Source of the DNA: Emcibacteraceae bacterium
Lineage (GTDB): Bacteria > Pseudomonadota > Alphaproteobacteria > Sphingomonadales > Emcibacteraceae
Length of the DNA stretch: 64,000 nucleotides
Assembly (NCBI GenBank): GCA_021774795.1
Contig: JAJFIR010000051.1
Location: forward strand, 62,001 to 126,000
Direction: 5' to 3'
Below are positions 18,823-27,313 of the stretch, one piece after another. The position numbers and the translations under genes were made by a program. The notes beneath the pieces were generated by a model. That model searched no databases and was not told the origin of the DNA. It saw only the letters and a program-made list of their open reading frames with translations. Position 1 is the first letter of the stretch; every line of letters starts with the position of its first letter.

Positions 18823-18874
18823 GCGTTTCAAAAATATCGATTCGCAAGCAATCATTAAACCCTGGATAAACAAA

Positions 18875-19453
18875 ATGACAAAAACACACATGGCCATTCA
18901 CAATCAAAAAATTATAGCCACGGGCAATATAGAAGAACTAGTCAGGCAGGTTAAAAAATTTGACGCCAACATTGAACCCATCGTTATTGAAGAAGAGAAC
19001 TGTAAGCAGATCAATTTTGACTGGCATGGAAGCGCGCAAACCGTTCTCGGTAGCCTTGCGGAAGTGCCACCTAAATCCATTGGGAAAAGAGGAAGACCAA
19101 AACTGGGTGTTGTATCAAAAGAAGTGACCTTGCTGCCAAGGCATTGGGAATGGTTGGCCACGCAACGTGGCGGCGCATCAGTAACGTTAAGAAAGCTTGT
19201 GGAAGCCGCTCGAAAGAACGCCCCAATTGGGGACATTATCTGCATGAAGCAACAACAGCTCGATGGATTTATACTTCTGTTTTTGGGTGACGAACCGGGG
19301 TTTGAAGAAGCAAGTCGGTCGCTGTATCGAAATAATAAAGTCGGATTTGATGATGCAATTGCCGAATGGCCGACTGAATTTAAATCATTTATACTGAATA
19401 AATTCCTTGAAATAGCCGATCTGCACAACGGGATTAGTCCGAAAAAAGAATAG
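18875..19453 (+). CDS. DUF2239 family protein
   Basis: This 192-residue cytoplasmic protein belongs to DUF2239. The family signature is visible in LLPRHWEWLATQRGGASVTL followed by RKLVEAARKN. Other family-like parts are RGRPKLGVVSKEV before it, and a C-terminal helical part resembling the family's FLGDEPGFEEASRSLY. I chose the ATG at 18875. The longer frame opens with TTG inside the operator at 18794 and would make the operator coding. A third possible ATG is at 18890. The function of DUF2239 is unknown. The clear tandem dyad upstream suggests that it is tightly regulated, possibly with the divergent deacetylase. Confidence 0.85.
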   Translation: MTKTHMAIHNQKIIATGNIEELVRQVKKFDANIEPIVIEEENCKQINFDWHGSAQTVLGSLAEVPPKSIGKRGRPKLGVVSKEVTLLPRHWEWLATQRGGASVTLRKLVEAARKNAPIGDIICMKQQQLDGFILLFLGDEPGFEEASRSLYRNNKVGFDDAIAEWPTEFKSFILNKFLEIADLHNGISPKKE

Positions 19454-19477
19454 GCACAGGAGTTTCTTCGATCCCAA

Positions 19478-20035
19478 TCAAGACACTTCGAAAGACCGTA
19501 GGAGCCAAGATTTAACTTCTTGATTTACATCTTCAACAGAACTAAGGCGTACCCGATGTGACACCATCGCATTAAATGATCCTGATAGCTCAAGCTTTCC
19601 TGATGCAGGTATGCCCTTTAGATTGATGCCGAGATCTATACAGGTCTTTGTGGACGGTTGTATGATCGCAAACTGCTTGGAACGTCTAATGCTCATGTAG
19701 GTTTTTTTCGGGGAAAGAACAACGTCGCTCCCGAATTCATTAACAATGGAAATTAAAGCATCATAAATGGGTCTTAAATGCATTTTGTCGCCAACATACT
19801 GCGCATCAATTAGGCCGTCACCATCAATTTCCCCTCCGCCCTTAGCCCTATTTGCGAGAAGGTTTGCAAATCCATGTGTTACTCCATGTTCTGTTTTGAG
19901 ATAGCTTACGATTTGCCCGTGCTTTGAGAGCCCCAACTTACCGATTATACCCAACCATTCATCAAGTGGCTTTCCTGTTTTCTCGGGGATATTAGCCAGC
20001 ATAGTTTTCAAGGCATTTTCTGGTGAATTCGACAT
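19478..20035 (-). CDS. DUF4287/DUF5655 domain protein
   Basis: This 185-residue protein has an N-terminal DUF4287 segment (PEKTGKPLDEWLGIIGKLGL, then KTEHGVTHGFANLLA). A C-terminal DUF5655 segment follows (YDALISIVNEFGSDVVLSPK, KTYMSIRRSKQFAIIQPSTK, then a basic HRVRLSSVEDVNQEV end). These domains are widespread in soil and marine bacteria with no settled activity. DUF5655 is thought to be transport- or nucleic-acid-related only by annotation. It follows the SRPBCC gene by 10 bases and an ArsR regulator, so all three form one operon. Proteins of this type often accompany AHSA1 genes. Confidence 0.85.
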   Translation of the reverse strand: MSNSPENALKTMLANIPEKTGKPLDEWLGIIGKLGLSKHGQIVSYLKTEHGVTHGFANLLANRAKGGGEIDGDGLIDAQYVGDKMHLRPIYDALISIVNEFGSDVVLSPKKTYMSIRRSKQFAIIQPSTKTCIDLGINLKGIPASGKLELSGSFNAMVSHRVRLSSVEDVNQEVKSWLLRSFEVS

Positions 20036-20045
20036 CCTTCTTTCC

Positions 20046-20591
20046 TTAATTTTCGATATTTTCTTTAAACGGCCAGTTTTCAGTCAAACATATCTTTGGC
20101 GTGAATGGTGTCATCATATTCATCATTCCAAGCATTATCCGTCCTGAAAATGTGGGCCTTCCGCTTTCACAGATAGCCTTTAAAGTATTGATGATAAATG
20201 GACTTCCTTGAGCCATACTCTTTTCTGACTTCGTGCCTTTTGGCACATCTTTTGTAATAAGTGTAAACTCAACGCCATCCTCATTTTCTTTTAATTCATA
20301 AATGATCGTGGTGTACGGATCATCAAGATTTGTGAATTTTAAAGTATGCGAGTAACGGTAAGGCGGCTCAAACTCCAAAACCTCGCCAACCATACTGGTG
20401 TATTTGTCATCTTTAGTTCGCATCGCAATTTGTGTTCCGGGGGCGAGTTCGCCAGTTGTTTTGCAAACCGCGCCAAAGAAAAATGGTAAAACCGAATCCG
20501 TTTTAACAAGTTCTGACCAAACTTTTTCAATTGGCGCATTTATCGTCACACGATAAAATGATTTATCAGAATTAGATTGAACATCATTCAT
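20046..20591 (-). CDS. SRPBCC (AHSA1/START-like) domain protein
   Basis: This 181-residue protein has the SRPBCC fold of the AHSA1 type. The family start is INAPIEKVWSELVKTDSVLP, followed by FFFGAVCKTTGELAPGTQIA, the GEVLEFEPPYRYSHTLKF strand pair, and an EDGVEFTLI strand. The fold makes a hydrophobic pocket for small ligands and the substrate is unknown. Its start codon shares a base with the stop of the upstream ArsR gene, which is translational coupling. Pairing of ArsR and AHSA1 genes is very common in bacteria. The C-terminus is longer than the minimal domain and contains MLGMMNMMTPF, a hydrophobic helix. Confidence 0.85.
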   Translation of the reverse strand: MNDVQSNSDKSFYRVTINAPIEKVWSELVKTDSVLPFFFGAVCKTTGELAPGTQIAMRTKDDKYTSMVGEVLEFEPPYRYSHTLKFTNLDDPYTTIIYELKENEDGVEFTLITKDVPKGTKSEKSMAQGSPFIINTLKAICESGRPTFSGRIMLGMMNMMTPFTPKICLTENWPFKENIEN

Positions 20592-20938
20592 TATTTCTCA
20601 TTCCTTTTATTCAGTGCATTTTCTACGTTATATTTTATTGACGTCATCCGTTCGGCCCAGTACCGGCTATAATCGTCTGTCCAGCGGTCATATATCATTT
20701 GTATCGGTGCCACATTGAGGTATAAACACCTCGTTCTTCCTTCCTTCCCGCTGATAATCAGGCCTGCCTGGCTCAATACAGAAAGATGATTCATCACCGC
20801 AATGCGGCTAACATCAAAATGTTTTGCCAGCTCCCCAACCCCTAAACCCGGTTTATCTCGCACGATATCGAGAATGCTACGACGAATTTCATGAGCTAAC
20901 GCGTGAAACAGCTTATCCATACTTTCATTAGTAATCAT
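20591..20938 (-). CDS. ArsR family transcriptional regulator
   Basis: This 115-residue winged helix-turn-helix protein starts MDKLFHALAHEIRRSILDIV, with KPGLGVGELAKHFDVSRIAV as the recognition region and a wing at ISGKEGRTRCLYLN. No metal-binding CVC motif is present, so it is one of the non-metal ArsR proteins usually found with SRPBCC genes. The ATG at 20938 overlaps an ATGTAAT/ATTACAT dyad. A TTGACA and TAATGT promoter pair upstream would start transcription at about that ATG, which suggests a leaderless message. An internal ATG at 20920 is an alternative start. It probably represses its own operon. Confidence 0.88.
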   Translation of the reverse strand: MITNESMDKLFHALAHEIRRSILDIVRDKPGLGVGELAKHFDVSRIAVMNHLSVLSQAGLIISGKEGRTRCLYLNVAPIQMIYDRWTDDYSRYWAERMTSIKYNVENALNKRNEK

Positions 20939-20956
20939 GTAATTACATTATTACAT
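20937..20956. promoter_or_regulatory. ArsR operator overlapping the operon's -10 box
   Basis: The sequence ATGTAATTACATTATTACAT contains ATGTAAT and ATTACAT half sites. It overlaps the minus-strand -10 element TAATGT (20945-20950) and the ArsR start codon. The placement fits autorepression by blocking RNA polymerase. The binding itself is inferred. Confidence 0.6.
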
Positions 20957-20973
20957 AAAAAAATAAATGTCAA
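20945..20973 (-). promoter_or_regulatory. Sigma-70-type promoter of the ArsR operon
   Basis: Minus strand TTGACA (20968-20973) and TAATGT (20945-20950) are separated by exactly 17 bases. The ArsR ATG lies 6 bases past the -10 box, so initiation would occur at or next to the start codon. Confidence 0.6.
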
Positions 20974-21027
20974 TGATGCCACCGAGCTGATAATATGCTA
21001 ATTCGTTATGCTCAAAATTCGGAAAAT

Positions 21028-21102
21028 TGGAGCGGGCGAAGAGATTCGAACTCTCGACATTCACGTTGGCAACGTGATGCTCTACCACTGAGCTACGCCC
21101 GC
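21028..21102 (-). tRNA. tRNA-Gly (anticodon GCC)
   Basis: Read on the minus strand, the gene begins GCGGGCGTAGCTCAGTGG, which gives the acceptor stem and D-arm. It continues with an anticodon arm CACGT-TGCCA-ACGTG carrying the anticodon GCC, and a T-arm GAGAG-TTCGAATC-TCTTC. The acceptor stem closes with GCCCGC. The CCA end is encoded (21028-21030). All four arms pair properly. It is a stand-alone tRNA upstream of the ArsR operon on the same strand, and I see no strong terminator between them. Confidence 0.97.
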
Positions 21103-21271
21103 TTAACCAAAGGTAAAAACCTTCAAATTGTTATCTGTGCGGCGGATAATACGCAACAATTTATGAATTGCAAGCCCAAAGTCAAAAAATATCTTTGGTC
21201 ATTCCACCGCTAATGGTTATATATTTTATGGGAAAAAGCGTACTAATCAAGGAATAGTTTAAGGAAGAGAA

Positions 21272-21775
21272 ATGCCTGCCGACGAATCCGATTTATTCAA
21301 CATATTTAAAAAGTTGAACATTCAAACAAGCACATATCGTCACCCACCGCTATACACTGTTGAGGAAAGCAGGGACTTAAGAGGCGAAATCGCTGGTGAG
21401 CATTGTAAAAGTTTATTTTTGAAAGACAAAAAACATAATTATATTCTAGTCGTTATGTCCGAAAACCGCAGGCTTGACATTAAAGCACTGTCAAAATCAG
21501 CTCTACTTGACGTCGGGCGGTTAAGTTTCGCGAGTGCCGAAAGAATGCTACATGTTCTTGGCATTACGCCGGGATCAGTAACACCCTTTTCCTTAATTAA
21601 CGTCGCAAACAACGAATTGGTCGTGGTGCTTGATCAAAAAATGCTCGAAAATGATTTGCTAAATTATCACCCATTACATAACGAGGCGACAACAACCATT
21701 CAAAAAAACGATCTGATCAAATTTATCACTCATTTTGGCTTTAGCCCTATTATTATAGATTTTGACCAATTATAA
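21272..21775 (+). CDS. YbaK/ProX-type aminoacyl-tRNA deacylase
   Basis: This 167-residue protein has the YbaK/ProX editing-domain fold. The domain hydrolyses mischarged tRNAs, most often Ala-tRNA-Pro in stand-alone ProXp forms. The N-terminal substrate region is YRHPPLYTVEESRDLRGEIA. The catalytic lysine lies in CKSLFLKDKKHNYILVVMSE, and a conserved LSFASAERMLHVLGITPGSV segment is followed by TPFSL and a C-terminal HPLHNEATTTI. That ending (xHPxxNxxT) is typical of ProX. The gene stands directly before cnoX with a 46-base gap. The exact tRNA substrate is not certain. Confidence 0.88.
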   Translation: MPADESDLFNIFKKLNIQTSTYRHPPLYTVEESRDLRGEIAGEHCKSLFLKDKKHNYILVVMSENRRLDIKALSKSALLDVGRLSFASAERMLHVLGITPGSVTPFSLINVANNELVVVLDQKMLENDLLNYHPLHNEATTTIQKNDLIKFITHFGFSPIIIDFDQL

Positions 21776-21821
21776 TCCATAATATAAGCAAATAATAAAT
21801 CCCACATATAAAGAGAGTAAA

Positions 21822-22721
21822 ATGCAGGAAAGTGAAATCCGCCCAACTAGTGCCAATAACATCATCGATGTCGATATGTCTAACTTTGTACCGGAAGTTA
21901 TCGAAAAATCATCTGAAATTCCCGTTATTGTTGACTTCTGGGCACCGTGGTGTGAACCATGCAAAACATTGGGGCCAATTCTGGAAAAAGTCGTCGGCGA
22001 AGCGGGCGAGGCCGTTCGAATGGCAAAAATCAATATTGATGAAAATAAGGAAATAGCCGCGCAAATGCAAATTCGTTCGGTGCCGACTGTTGTAGCATTT
22101 GTCGCTGGTCGCCCCGTTGACGCTTTCTCTGGTGTCAAAACAGAAAGTGAGCTGCGTGAATTTATATCCAAAATTGCCCCAGATATAGGGCCATCAGAAA
22201 TTGAAACGGTTATCGCTGTTGCCGACGAAGCGTATTCGGCGGGAAAATTTGATGAAGCGGGAACGGCCTACTCCCAGGCATTGCAAATAGAAGAAGATAA
22301 TGTCTTGGCTCTGGGTGGCCTGGCAAAAGCACTCGTCAAATTAAATGACCTTGAAAATGCCGAACATGTGTTAGCCGGCGTGACAGACAAAAATAAAAAT
22401 GAGCCCGCCATAACTGCTGCAAGAGCCGCGCTCGATACCGCGAAGCAAATCGACGACGTAGGGGACCTGGAAAGTTTAAAAGAAAAAGTCGAAAAAAATG
22501 CGGATGATTATCAAGCCCGGTTTGATTTGTCCCTGGCTTGTTGGGCCCACGAGAGACACGAAGAGGCGGCAGATCATTTGCTTTATATTATTACCGCCGA
22601 CAAAGAATGGCAGGAAGACGGAGCCAGAAAACAACTGGTAAAATTCTTCGAAATGGCGGGACCTATGGATCCTTTTACTATTTCGGCCAGAAGAAAATTG
22701 TCAAGCTTGCTTTATTCTTAA
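21822..22721 (+). CDS. cnoX: Chaperedoxin CnoX (thioredoxin-TPR protein, YbbN-like)
   Basis: This 299-residue protein combines a thioredoxin domain with C-terminal TPR-like helices (NVLALGGLAKALVKLNDLEN, LLSLACWAHERHEEAADHLL-type repeats). In E. coli the homologue binds GroEL and holds oxidised clients. The active site is WAPWCEPCK near residue 45, so both redox cysteines are present. E. coli YbbN has lost one of them, so this version may act as a real oxidoreductase. It is followed after one base by the Lon-substrate-domain gene and then a Trm112-like gene, a common alphaproteobacterial order. Confidence 0.93.
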   Translation: MQESEIRPTSANNIIDVDMSNFVPEVIEKSSEIPVIVDFWAPWCEPCKTLGPILEKVVGEAGEAVRMAKINIDENKEIAAQMQIRSVPTVVAFVAGRPVDAFSGVKTESELREFISKIAPDIGPSEIETVIAVADEAYSAGKFDEAGTAYSQALQIEEDNVLALGGLAKALVKLNDLENAEHVLAGVTDKNKNEPAITAARAALDTAKQIDDVGDLESLKEKVEKNADDYQARFDLSLACWAHERHEEAADHLLYIITADKEWQEDGARKQLVKFFEMAGPMDPFTISARRKLSSLLYS

Positions 22722-22722
22722 T

Positions 22723-23400
22723 ATGGAAAATTTGCCCCGCCAAATATCCCTTTTTCCGTTAACGGGGACCATATTACTCCCGAAAGGACACCTTCCGCTT
22801 AACATTTTTGAACCGCGCTATAAAGAGATGATTGAACATTCGCGGCGCACAACGGGTATTATTGGCATGATACAACCTGCGGCGGCGGGGAACCCTACAA
22901 TAACCGATCAAAATGACCTTTATGGCACTGCTGAGAGAGGCCGCCCATTATACAATATTGGTTGTGCAGGCCAAATATCAACTTATGAAGAAACCCCGGA
23001 AGGTCAATATTTCGTCGTTTTAACCGGCGTAAAGCGCTTCAAAATCGTCAAAGAAGTTCCTATGGAAAACAGCTTCAGAGAAGCCGTTGTAGATTACACA
23101 GACTATGATGATGATGGCAGCGGGACACTATCCGACCCTACACCTTCAAAAGAACATTTTTTAAAAACTTTTAAAAATTATATTACTCATCTAAACTTAC
23201 GGGTGGACTTTGAGGTTTTTCGGGACATTAGGGACGAAGAACTGGTAAATTGGGCCGCTATGATATGTCCATTCGGTGCGGCCGAAAAACAACTACTTAT
23301 CGAAAGCGTATCTATCGCAGATCGATTATGTTTGATGGATAAACTCATTACTTTAAGTGCATCCGGCCACAACATAAGTGCCGGGGAAAATATACATTAG
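22723..23400 (+). CDS. Lon-protease substrate-binding-domain protein (PUA-like)
   Basis: This 225-residue protein consists of the Lon N-terminal domain without ATPase or protease. It opens with [20 protein letters not shown] and continues with [13 protein letters not shown], then [20 protein letters not shown] and [11 protein letters not shown], which are family hallmarks. The stand-alone form is conserved in alphaproteobacteria with no settled function. A role in recognising clients for quality control is only inferred from the domain and from the cnoX neighbour. It begins one base after the cnoX stop and ends 11 bases before the Trm112-like gene. The three are one transcript. Confidence 0.9.
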   Translation: MENLPRQISLFPLTGTILLPKGHLPLNIFEPRYKEMIEHSRRTTGIIGMIQPAAAGNPTITDQNDLYGTAERGRPLYNIGCAGQISTYEETPEGQYFVVLTGVKRFKIVKEVPMENSFREAVVDYTDYDDDGSGTLSDPTPSKEHFLKTFKNYITHLNLRVDFEVFRDIRDEELVNWAAMICPFGAAEKQLLIESVSIADRLCLMDKLITLSASGHNISAGENIH

Positions 23401-23411
23401 GAAACCGTAGC

Positions 23412-23609
23412 ATGACAAAAGACAAAAAAATTAATTACGGGAAGTTAGATCCTCGCTTGCTCGACGTCCTAGCGTGCCCGATAACCAAATGTTCTCTTAT
23501 ATATGATGAAAAAGCAGAAGAACTTATAAGTAAAAAAGCCAAACTAGCCTTTCCGGTCCGCGACGGCATTCCCATTATGCTTGTAGATGAGGCACGAGAA
23601 ATCGACTAA
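23412..23609 (+). CDS. Trm112-like small protein (UPF0434)
   Basis: This 65-residue protein carries the Trm112p-like zinc-ribbon-derived domain: [20 protein letters not shown], then [20 protein letters not shown]. Members are small cytoplasmic proteins that, in eukaryotes and archaea, activate methyltransferases. In bacteria the partner is unclear. Only CP..KC remains of a possible metal site. It is the last gene of the cnoX operon (11 bases after the previous stop). Confidence 0.9.
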   Translation: MTKDKKINYGKLDPRLLDVLACPITKCSLIYDEKAEELISKKAKLAFPVRDGIPIMLVDEAREID

Positions 23610-23667
23610 ACGGAATTGATAAAAACTTTGATTTAAATATCACAAAACTAGTAAGAGGGGAATTCTT

Positions 23668-25176
23668 ATGAAATACATGCAAAGTCGCCTGTTAACAATT
23701 TATGCGACGCTTATTTTGTCTGCCTGCGGCCAAAGTGAATCCGTTGTTAATAACAGCACAGAAGCTGCCACCGCGAACACCCAACCAAATATTATCATAA
23801 TGTATGCTGATGATATGGGGTACGGTGATATGGGTAGTTACGGCCATCCAACAATCAAAACACCAGAACTTGACAGTTTAGCAGCAGAGGGTCAGCGCTG
23901 GACAGATTTTTATGTTGCCGCTGCGGTTTGCTCTCCTAGTCGTGGTGCATTGATGACAGGAAAATACCCCGTCAGAACAGGCCTTTACGGCAAAAAAAAT
24001 GTCGTTTTCTTTCCAAACGCAACGGGTGGAATTCCCCAGCAGGAAATTACGATAGCGGAAGCACTAAAAAACGCGGGATATAGTACCGCAATGTTTGGGA
24101 AATGGCATTTGGGAGACGCCGCCGATGCGCTTCCTACGCGTCATGGTTTTGATCAATGGATGGGATTACCTTATTCAAACGATATGGATGCCGTATACAC
24201 GCTTACCGAACAAGAGCTCGATTCCGTAAAAGACATTGAAAATCCATCAAAAAAATATTTTGTTAATTTTAGAAAATATAATGTCGACCCGAAATCGTCA
24301 AACTGGAATGTGCCATTAATGCACAGCACCACTAACGGTGACGGCTTTGATGATAAGATTATTGAGCGTCCGACCGAGCAACCTTTGCTAACAAAGCACT
24401 ATACCGAAGGTTCCGTAGCCTACATAAATGAACAGGCAAAAAGCGATAAGCCCTTCTTTTTATATCTTGCTTACACGATGCCCCATGTTCCTCTTTTTTC
24501 CAGCGAGAATTTCGACGGTAAAAGTGGTGCTGGCCGATTTGGGGATGTTATTACGGAGATTGACTGGAGCGTCGGACAAATTAAAGCCGCACTGGAGCAA
24601 AATGGCATCGATAAAAATACACTCGTTGTGTTCAGCAGTGATAACGGTCCGTGGCTGGTTATGAACCAGTTCGGCGGGTCAGCAGGCTTACTTAGAAACG
24701 GCAAGCAAACCACCTTTGAAGGCGGTATGCGCGTCCCTGGCATTTTCTGGTGGCCGAAAACCATTAAACCCGCGATTGTAAGGGATATTGGCAGCGTCAT
24801 GGATCTTTATGCGACAGTATTATCACTGGCAGGTACGGAACCGAACGCTAACAACCTCGATAGCATCGATTTAAGCCCCGCCCTTAAAGGACAAGCCAGT
24901 CCGCGTCAAAAGATGGCTTTTTACAGAAGCGGCGAACTTTATGCCTTTCGCAAAGGACAATATAAAATTCACTTAATAACAGAAGGTGCGTACGGAAGAC
25001 CACCGCACCGCACCGTCCACGAAAAGCCGCTTCTTTATCATCTTGGCGAGGACCCAAGAGAATTATTTGATGTTGCTGATGAAAGACCGGAAGTCGTCGC
25101 CGATATGATTAAAGCGGTTGAAGAACATAAAGCCGGAATTATTATTGCTGAATCAATCTTTGATGAGAATGCCTAG
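23668..25176 (+). CDS. Lipoprotein sulfatase (type I, formylglycine)
   Basis: This 502-residue secreted sulfatase hydrolyses sulfate esters. The N-terminus is a lipoprotein signal with lipobox LSAC (Cys20), so the enzyme is probably membrane-anchored in the periplasm or at the outer membrane. The metal site begins IIIMYADDMGYGDMGSYG. The catalytic Cys88 lies in CSPSR, followed by GALMTGKYPVRTG, and must be converted to formylglycine. FGKWHLGDAADALPTRHGFD and VVFSSDNGPW complete the signature. No maturase gene is in the window, so one must lie elsewhere if the enzyme is active. Substrates may be sulfated algal polysaccharides or steroid-like esters. An AGAGGGG ribosome binding site supports the start. 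Confidence 0.92.
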   Translation: MKYMQSRLLTIYATLILSACGQSESVVNNSTEAATANTQPNIIIMYADDMGYGDMGSYGHPTIKTPELDSLAAEGQRWTDFYVAAAVCSPSRGALMTGKYPVRTGLYGKKNVVFFPNATGGIPQQEITIAEALKNAGYSTAMFGKWHLGDAADALPTRHGFDQWMGLPYSNDMDAVYTLTEQELDSVKDIENPSKKYFVNFRKYNVDPKSSNWNVPLMHSTTNGDGFDDKIIERPTEQPLLTKHYTEGSVAYINEQAKSDKPFFLYLAYTMPHVPLFSSENFDGKSGAGRFGDVITEIDWSVGQIKAALEQNGIDKNTLVVFSSDNGPWLVMNQFGGSAGLLRNGKQTTFEGGMRVPGIFWWPKTIKPAIVRDIGSVMDLYATVLSLAGTEPNANNLDSIDLSPALKGQASPRQKMAFYRSGELYAFRKGQYKIHLITEGAYGRPPHRTVHEKPLLYHLGEDPRELFDVADERPEVVADMIKAVEEHKAGIIIAESIFDENA

Positions 25177-25182
25177 AATTAT

Positions 25183-25776
25183 TTAATCTACCCGAAGGGC
25201 TTCGGCTTCGATCGTGATATTTATATCGTCTGAAACGAAAGCAAGCATTTGATCCATGCCCCAGGTAGAGCGTTTCATGGATGACCTTATAGAATATCCA
25301 GTGCGCATTCTGTTTAAAATGGGGTCCATGGCTCGCTTATTCAGGCGGACGTTTAGTGTAATTTCGTTTGTTTTACCAAGCATGGTAAAATTACCTTTCA
25401 CTTCGGCCCTATCATTTTCTGTCAGCGTGATATTTGTGCTTTCAAATATAGCTGTTGGGAATTTTTCCACGTCAAAGAAAAGCTCGCTTTTTAGTTGTCT
25501 GTCAAGATCTTCAACGCCACTCGTAATACTATCTGTATCAATTGTGATATGTATTTTACTTTTATCAGGATCATCATAATTTAATTCAACAGTGCCTTCA
25601 AACTCTTTGAAATGGCCTATTGTGCGCGAAAAACCCATGTGGCTGATATACCAGACAATATTCGTATGGTCGCGGTCAACCTCATATTTCTCAATCCCTG
25701 TCACGCCATCAATGGCAAATGCGGACGTTGCCGCAAACATGAAAACAAATAGAACCATCGCTTTTTTAAATATCAT
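25183..25776 (-). CDS. YceI family periplasmic protein
   Basis: This 197-residue protein starts with a signal peptide (MIFKKAMVLFVFMFAATSAFA). The YceI lipocalin-like domain follows: YEVDRDHTNIVWYISHMGFS, then HFKEFEGTVELNYDDPDKSK and LKSELFFDVEKFPTAIFEST. The domain binds polyisoprenoid chains in its barrel. In alphaproteobacteria the gene is often near cytochrome b561 or stress genes, neither of which is present here. It is convergent with the sulfatase (6 bases apart) and lies 45 bases past the Ubi-type monooxygenase on the same strand in transcription order. Cotranscription with that quinone gene would suit an isoprenoid-binding role. Confidence 0.92.
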   Translation of the reverse strand: MIFKKAMVLFVFMFAATSAFAIDGVTGIEKYEVDRDHTNIVWYISHMGFSRTIGHFKEFEGTVELNYDDPDKSKIHITIDTDSITSGVEDLDRQLKSELFFDVEKFPTAIFESTNITLTENDRAEVKGNFTMLGKTNEITLNVRLNKRAMDPILNRMRTGYSIRSSMKRSTWGMDQMLAFVSDDINITIEAEALRVD

Positions 25777-25821
25777 CGGAGTATCCTAATTTAAAATTGT
25801 GACATATTCAAGATAGGCGCG

Positions 25822-27051
25822 CTAAAGAGGCCCCCCGCGCAATAACTTTGGTAACTTGCCTACGGTGCCGCGGGCATGGTTCATAAAAAATTCCTTAACC
25901 GCCGGTAACTCTTCCACGGCTGCTAGGCCAGCGCGCCTTGCAAAAGATATAACGGCATTGTCGTTTGAAAATAATCGGGTTAATCCGTCCATACCAAGTG
26001 CCAGTATATTGTTATCGGTGCGGCGCCAATGCACATAGCGTTCAAGCACCAATTCTGAGCCAAGATCACCGCCCAACCGATGCGCATTCACCAGAACTTC
26101 GCTTAACGCGGCTATATCTCTTAAACCAAGATTAAATCCTTGACCGGCAATTGGATGAATTCCGTGGGCGGCATCTCCAATAAGGCAAAATCGCTCAGCA
26201 GTATAATCATCTGCGAGCTGCATGTTCAGGGGATAAGACCAACGGTGCCCCAAGGACTTCACATCGCCAAGAAATGTGCCAAATTTCTTTTTAAGTTCCG
26301 CATTAAATGATCTCTCGGAGAGTGCCATAATTGTTTTGGCCCGTTCGGGCGGCTCGCACCAGACGATAGAGGAACGATTGTCTTTTAGCGGCAAAATCGC
26401 GAACGGACCACTTGGAAAGAACTTCTCATGGGCTATACCTTGATGATCAAGCGCGTGCTCCACAGTAGTTACAATACCTGTTTGATTATAATCCCAAACC
26501 CGTACTTTTATATCGTTCGCCTCTCTTAATGGTGATCCTCGCCCCTCCGCGCCTATCACGAGAGAAGCACGAATGGAAGTTCCACCTTCCAGATTTACCT
26601 GCGCATGCCCGGAAAGTAATTCTGTCGACGTTATTTTATCAGGTGCAATAATTTTAATATTTTTGTGGTTTTTAATCGCCGCAAATAGCCCTGCGCGAAT
26701 ATGTCGCACTTCAACCATCTGACCAAGCGGCCCGTCACCTAGCTCTTTTTCGTCAAAATGCAAAAATACAGGACTGTCGCCATCCGTAATATGTATTTCA
26801 TTAATTGGTTGAGCATTTTTGCCAATTTTGTCCCATAAACCAAGGGTTTTCAACATCAAATAAGGCGCGTAGGAAATAGCGTAGGAGCGTCCATCAAATT
26901 CATCATTTAGAGATGATTTGACATCCAAAGTATCAACAATAATAATTTTTATACCGTAACTCGCTAGCGAATAAGCGAGGGTCATACCGACCACACCGGC
27001 TCCGGATATAAGTATGTCTGCTTTCGTTGGGTGGGGTGATTTCGCCATCAA
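25822..27051 (-). CDS. UbiH/UbiF/COQ6-type FAD monooxygenase
   Basis: This 409-residue flavoprotein hydroxylase belongs to the ubiquinone-biosynthesis type. The N-terminal FAD Rossmann motif is [19 protein letters not shown]. The second motif is [19 protein letters not shown] followed by [13 protein letters not shown], which is diagnostic for the UbiH/COQ6 family. The middle contains [14 protein letters not shown] (DG-like motif) and the aromatic RHIRAGLF region. It probably hydroxylates a polyprenylphenol ring position during ubiquinone synthesis. Which carbon cannot be told, because alphaproteobacterial UbiL/UbiM/UbiH forms differ in regioselectivity. It is followed by the YceI gene. Confidence 0.9.
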   Translation of the reverse strand: MMAKSPHPTKADILISGAGVVGMTLAYSLASYGIKIIIVDTLDVKSSLNDEFDGRSYAISYAPYLMLKTLGLWDKIGKNAQPINEIHITDGDSPVFLHFDEKELGDGPLGQMVEVRHIRAGLFAAIKNHKNIKIIAPDKITSTELLSGHAQVNLEGGTSIRASLVIGAEGRGSPLREANDIKVRVWDYNQTGIVTTVEHALDHQGIAHEKFFPSGPFAILPLKDNRSSIVWCEPPERAKTIMALSERSFNAELKKKFGTFLGDVKSLGHRWSYPLNMQLADDYTAERFCLIGDAAHGIHPIAGQGFNLGLRDIAALSEVLVNAHRLGGDLGSELVLERYVHWRRTDNNILALGMDGLTRLFSNDNAVISFARRAGLAAVEELPAVKEFFMNHARGTVGKLPKLLRGGPL

Positions 27052-27252
27052 TGTCTCTAAATTATTATCCGATTATAATTCCGCAACCTTGTCGACGCAA
27101 ATATATTCGACAATTACGACTGACCTAATCCGCTTTGATTACTTTTTGATCAATAATTATAATATCGAATTTTGTGGTTAAATAATAGGCAAATATTATT
27201 TGTATGATCCTTATTTATCTAATAAAAGCCTCGTTTTGAGCCAGTTTAAAAT

Positions 27253-27269
27253 TTGGCATGCTTCTTGAC
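27253..27269 (+). promoter_or_regulatory. Possible sigma-54 promoter before the ammonium transporter
   Basis: TTGGCATGCTTCTTGAC has the GG element and correct 10-base spacing, but the second dinucleotide is GA, not the invariant GC. It lies 45 bases before the ATG. Nitrogen genes are often sigma-54 dependent, so the match is suggestive only. Confidence 0.35.
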
Positions 27270-27313
27270 TATATACATTGATCAATATCAATTTGTGAGC
27301 GAAGGAATAACTT

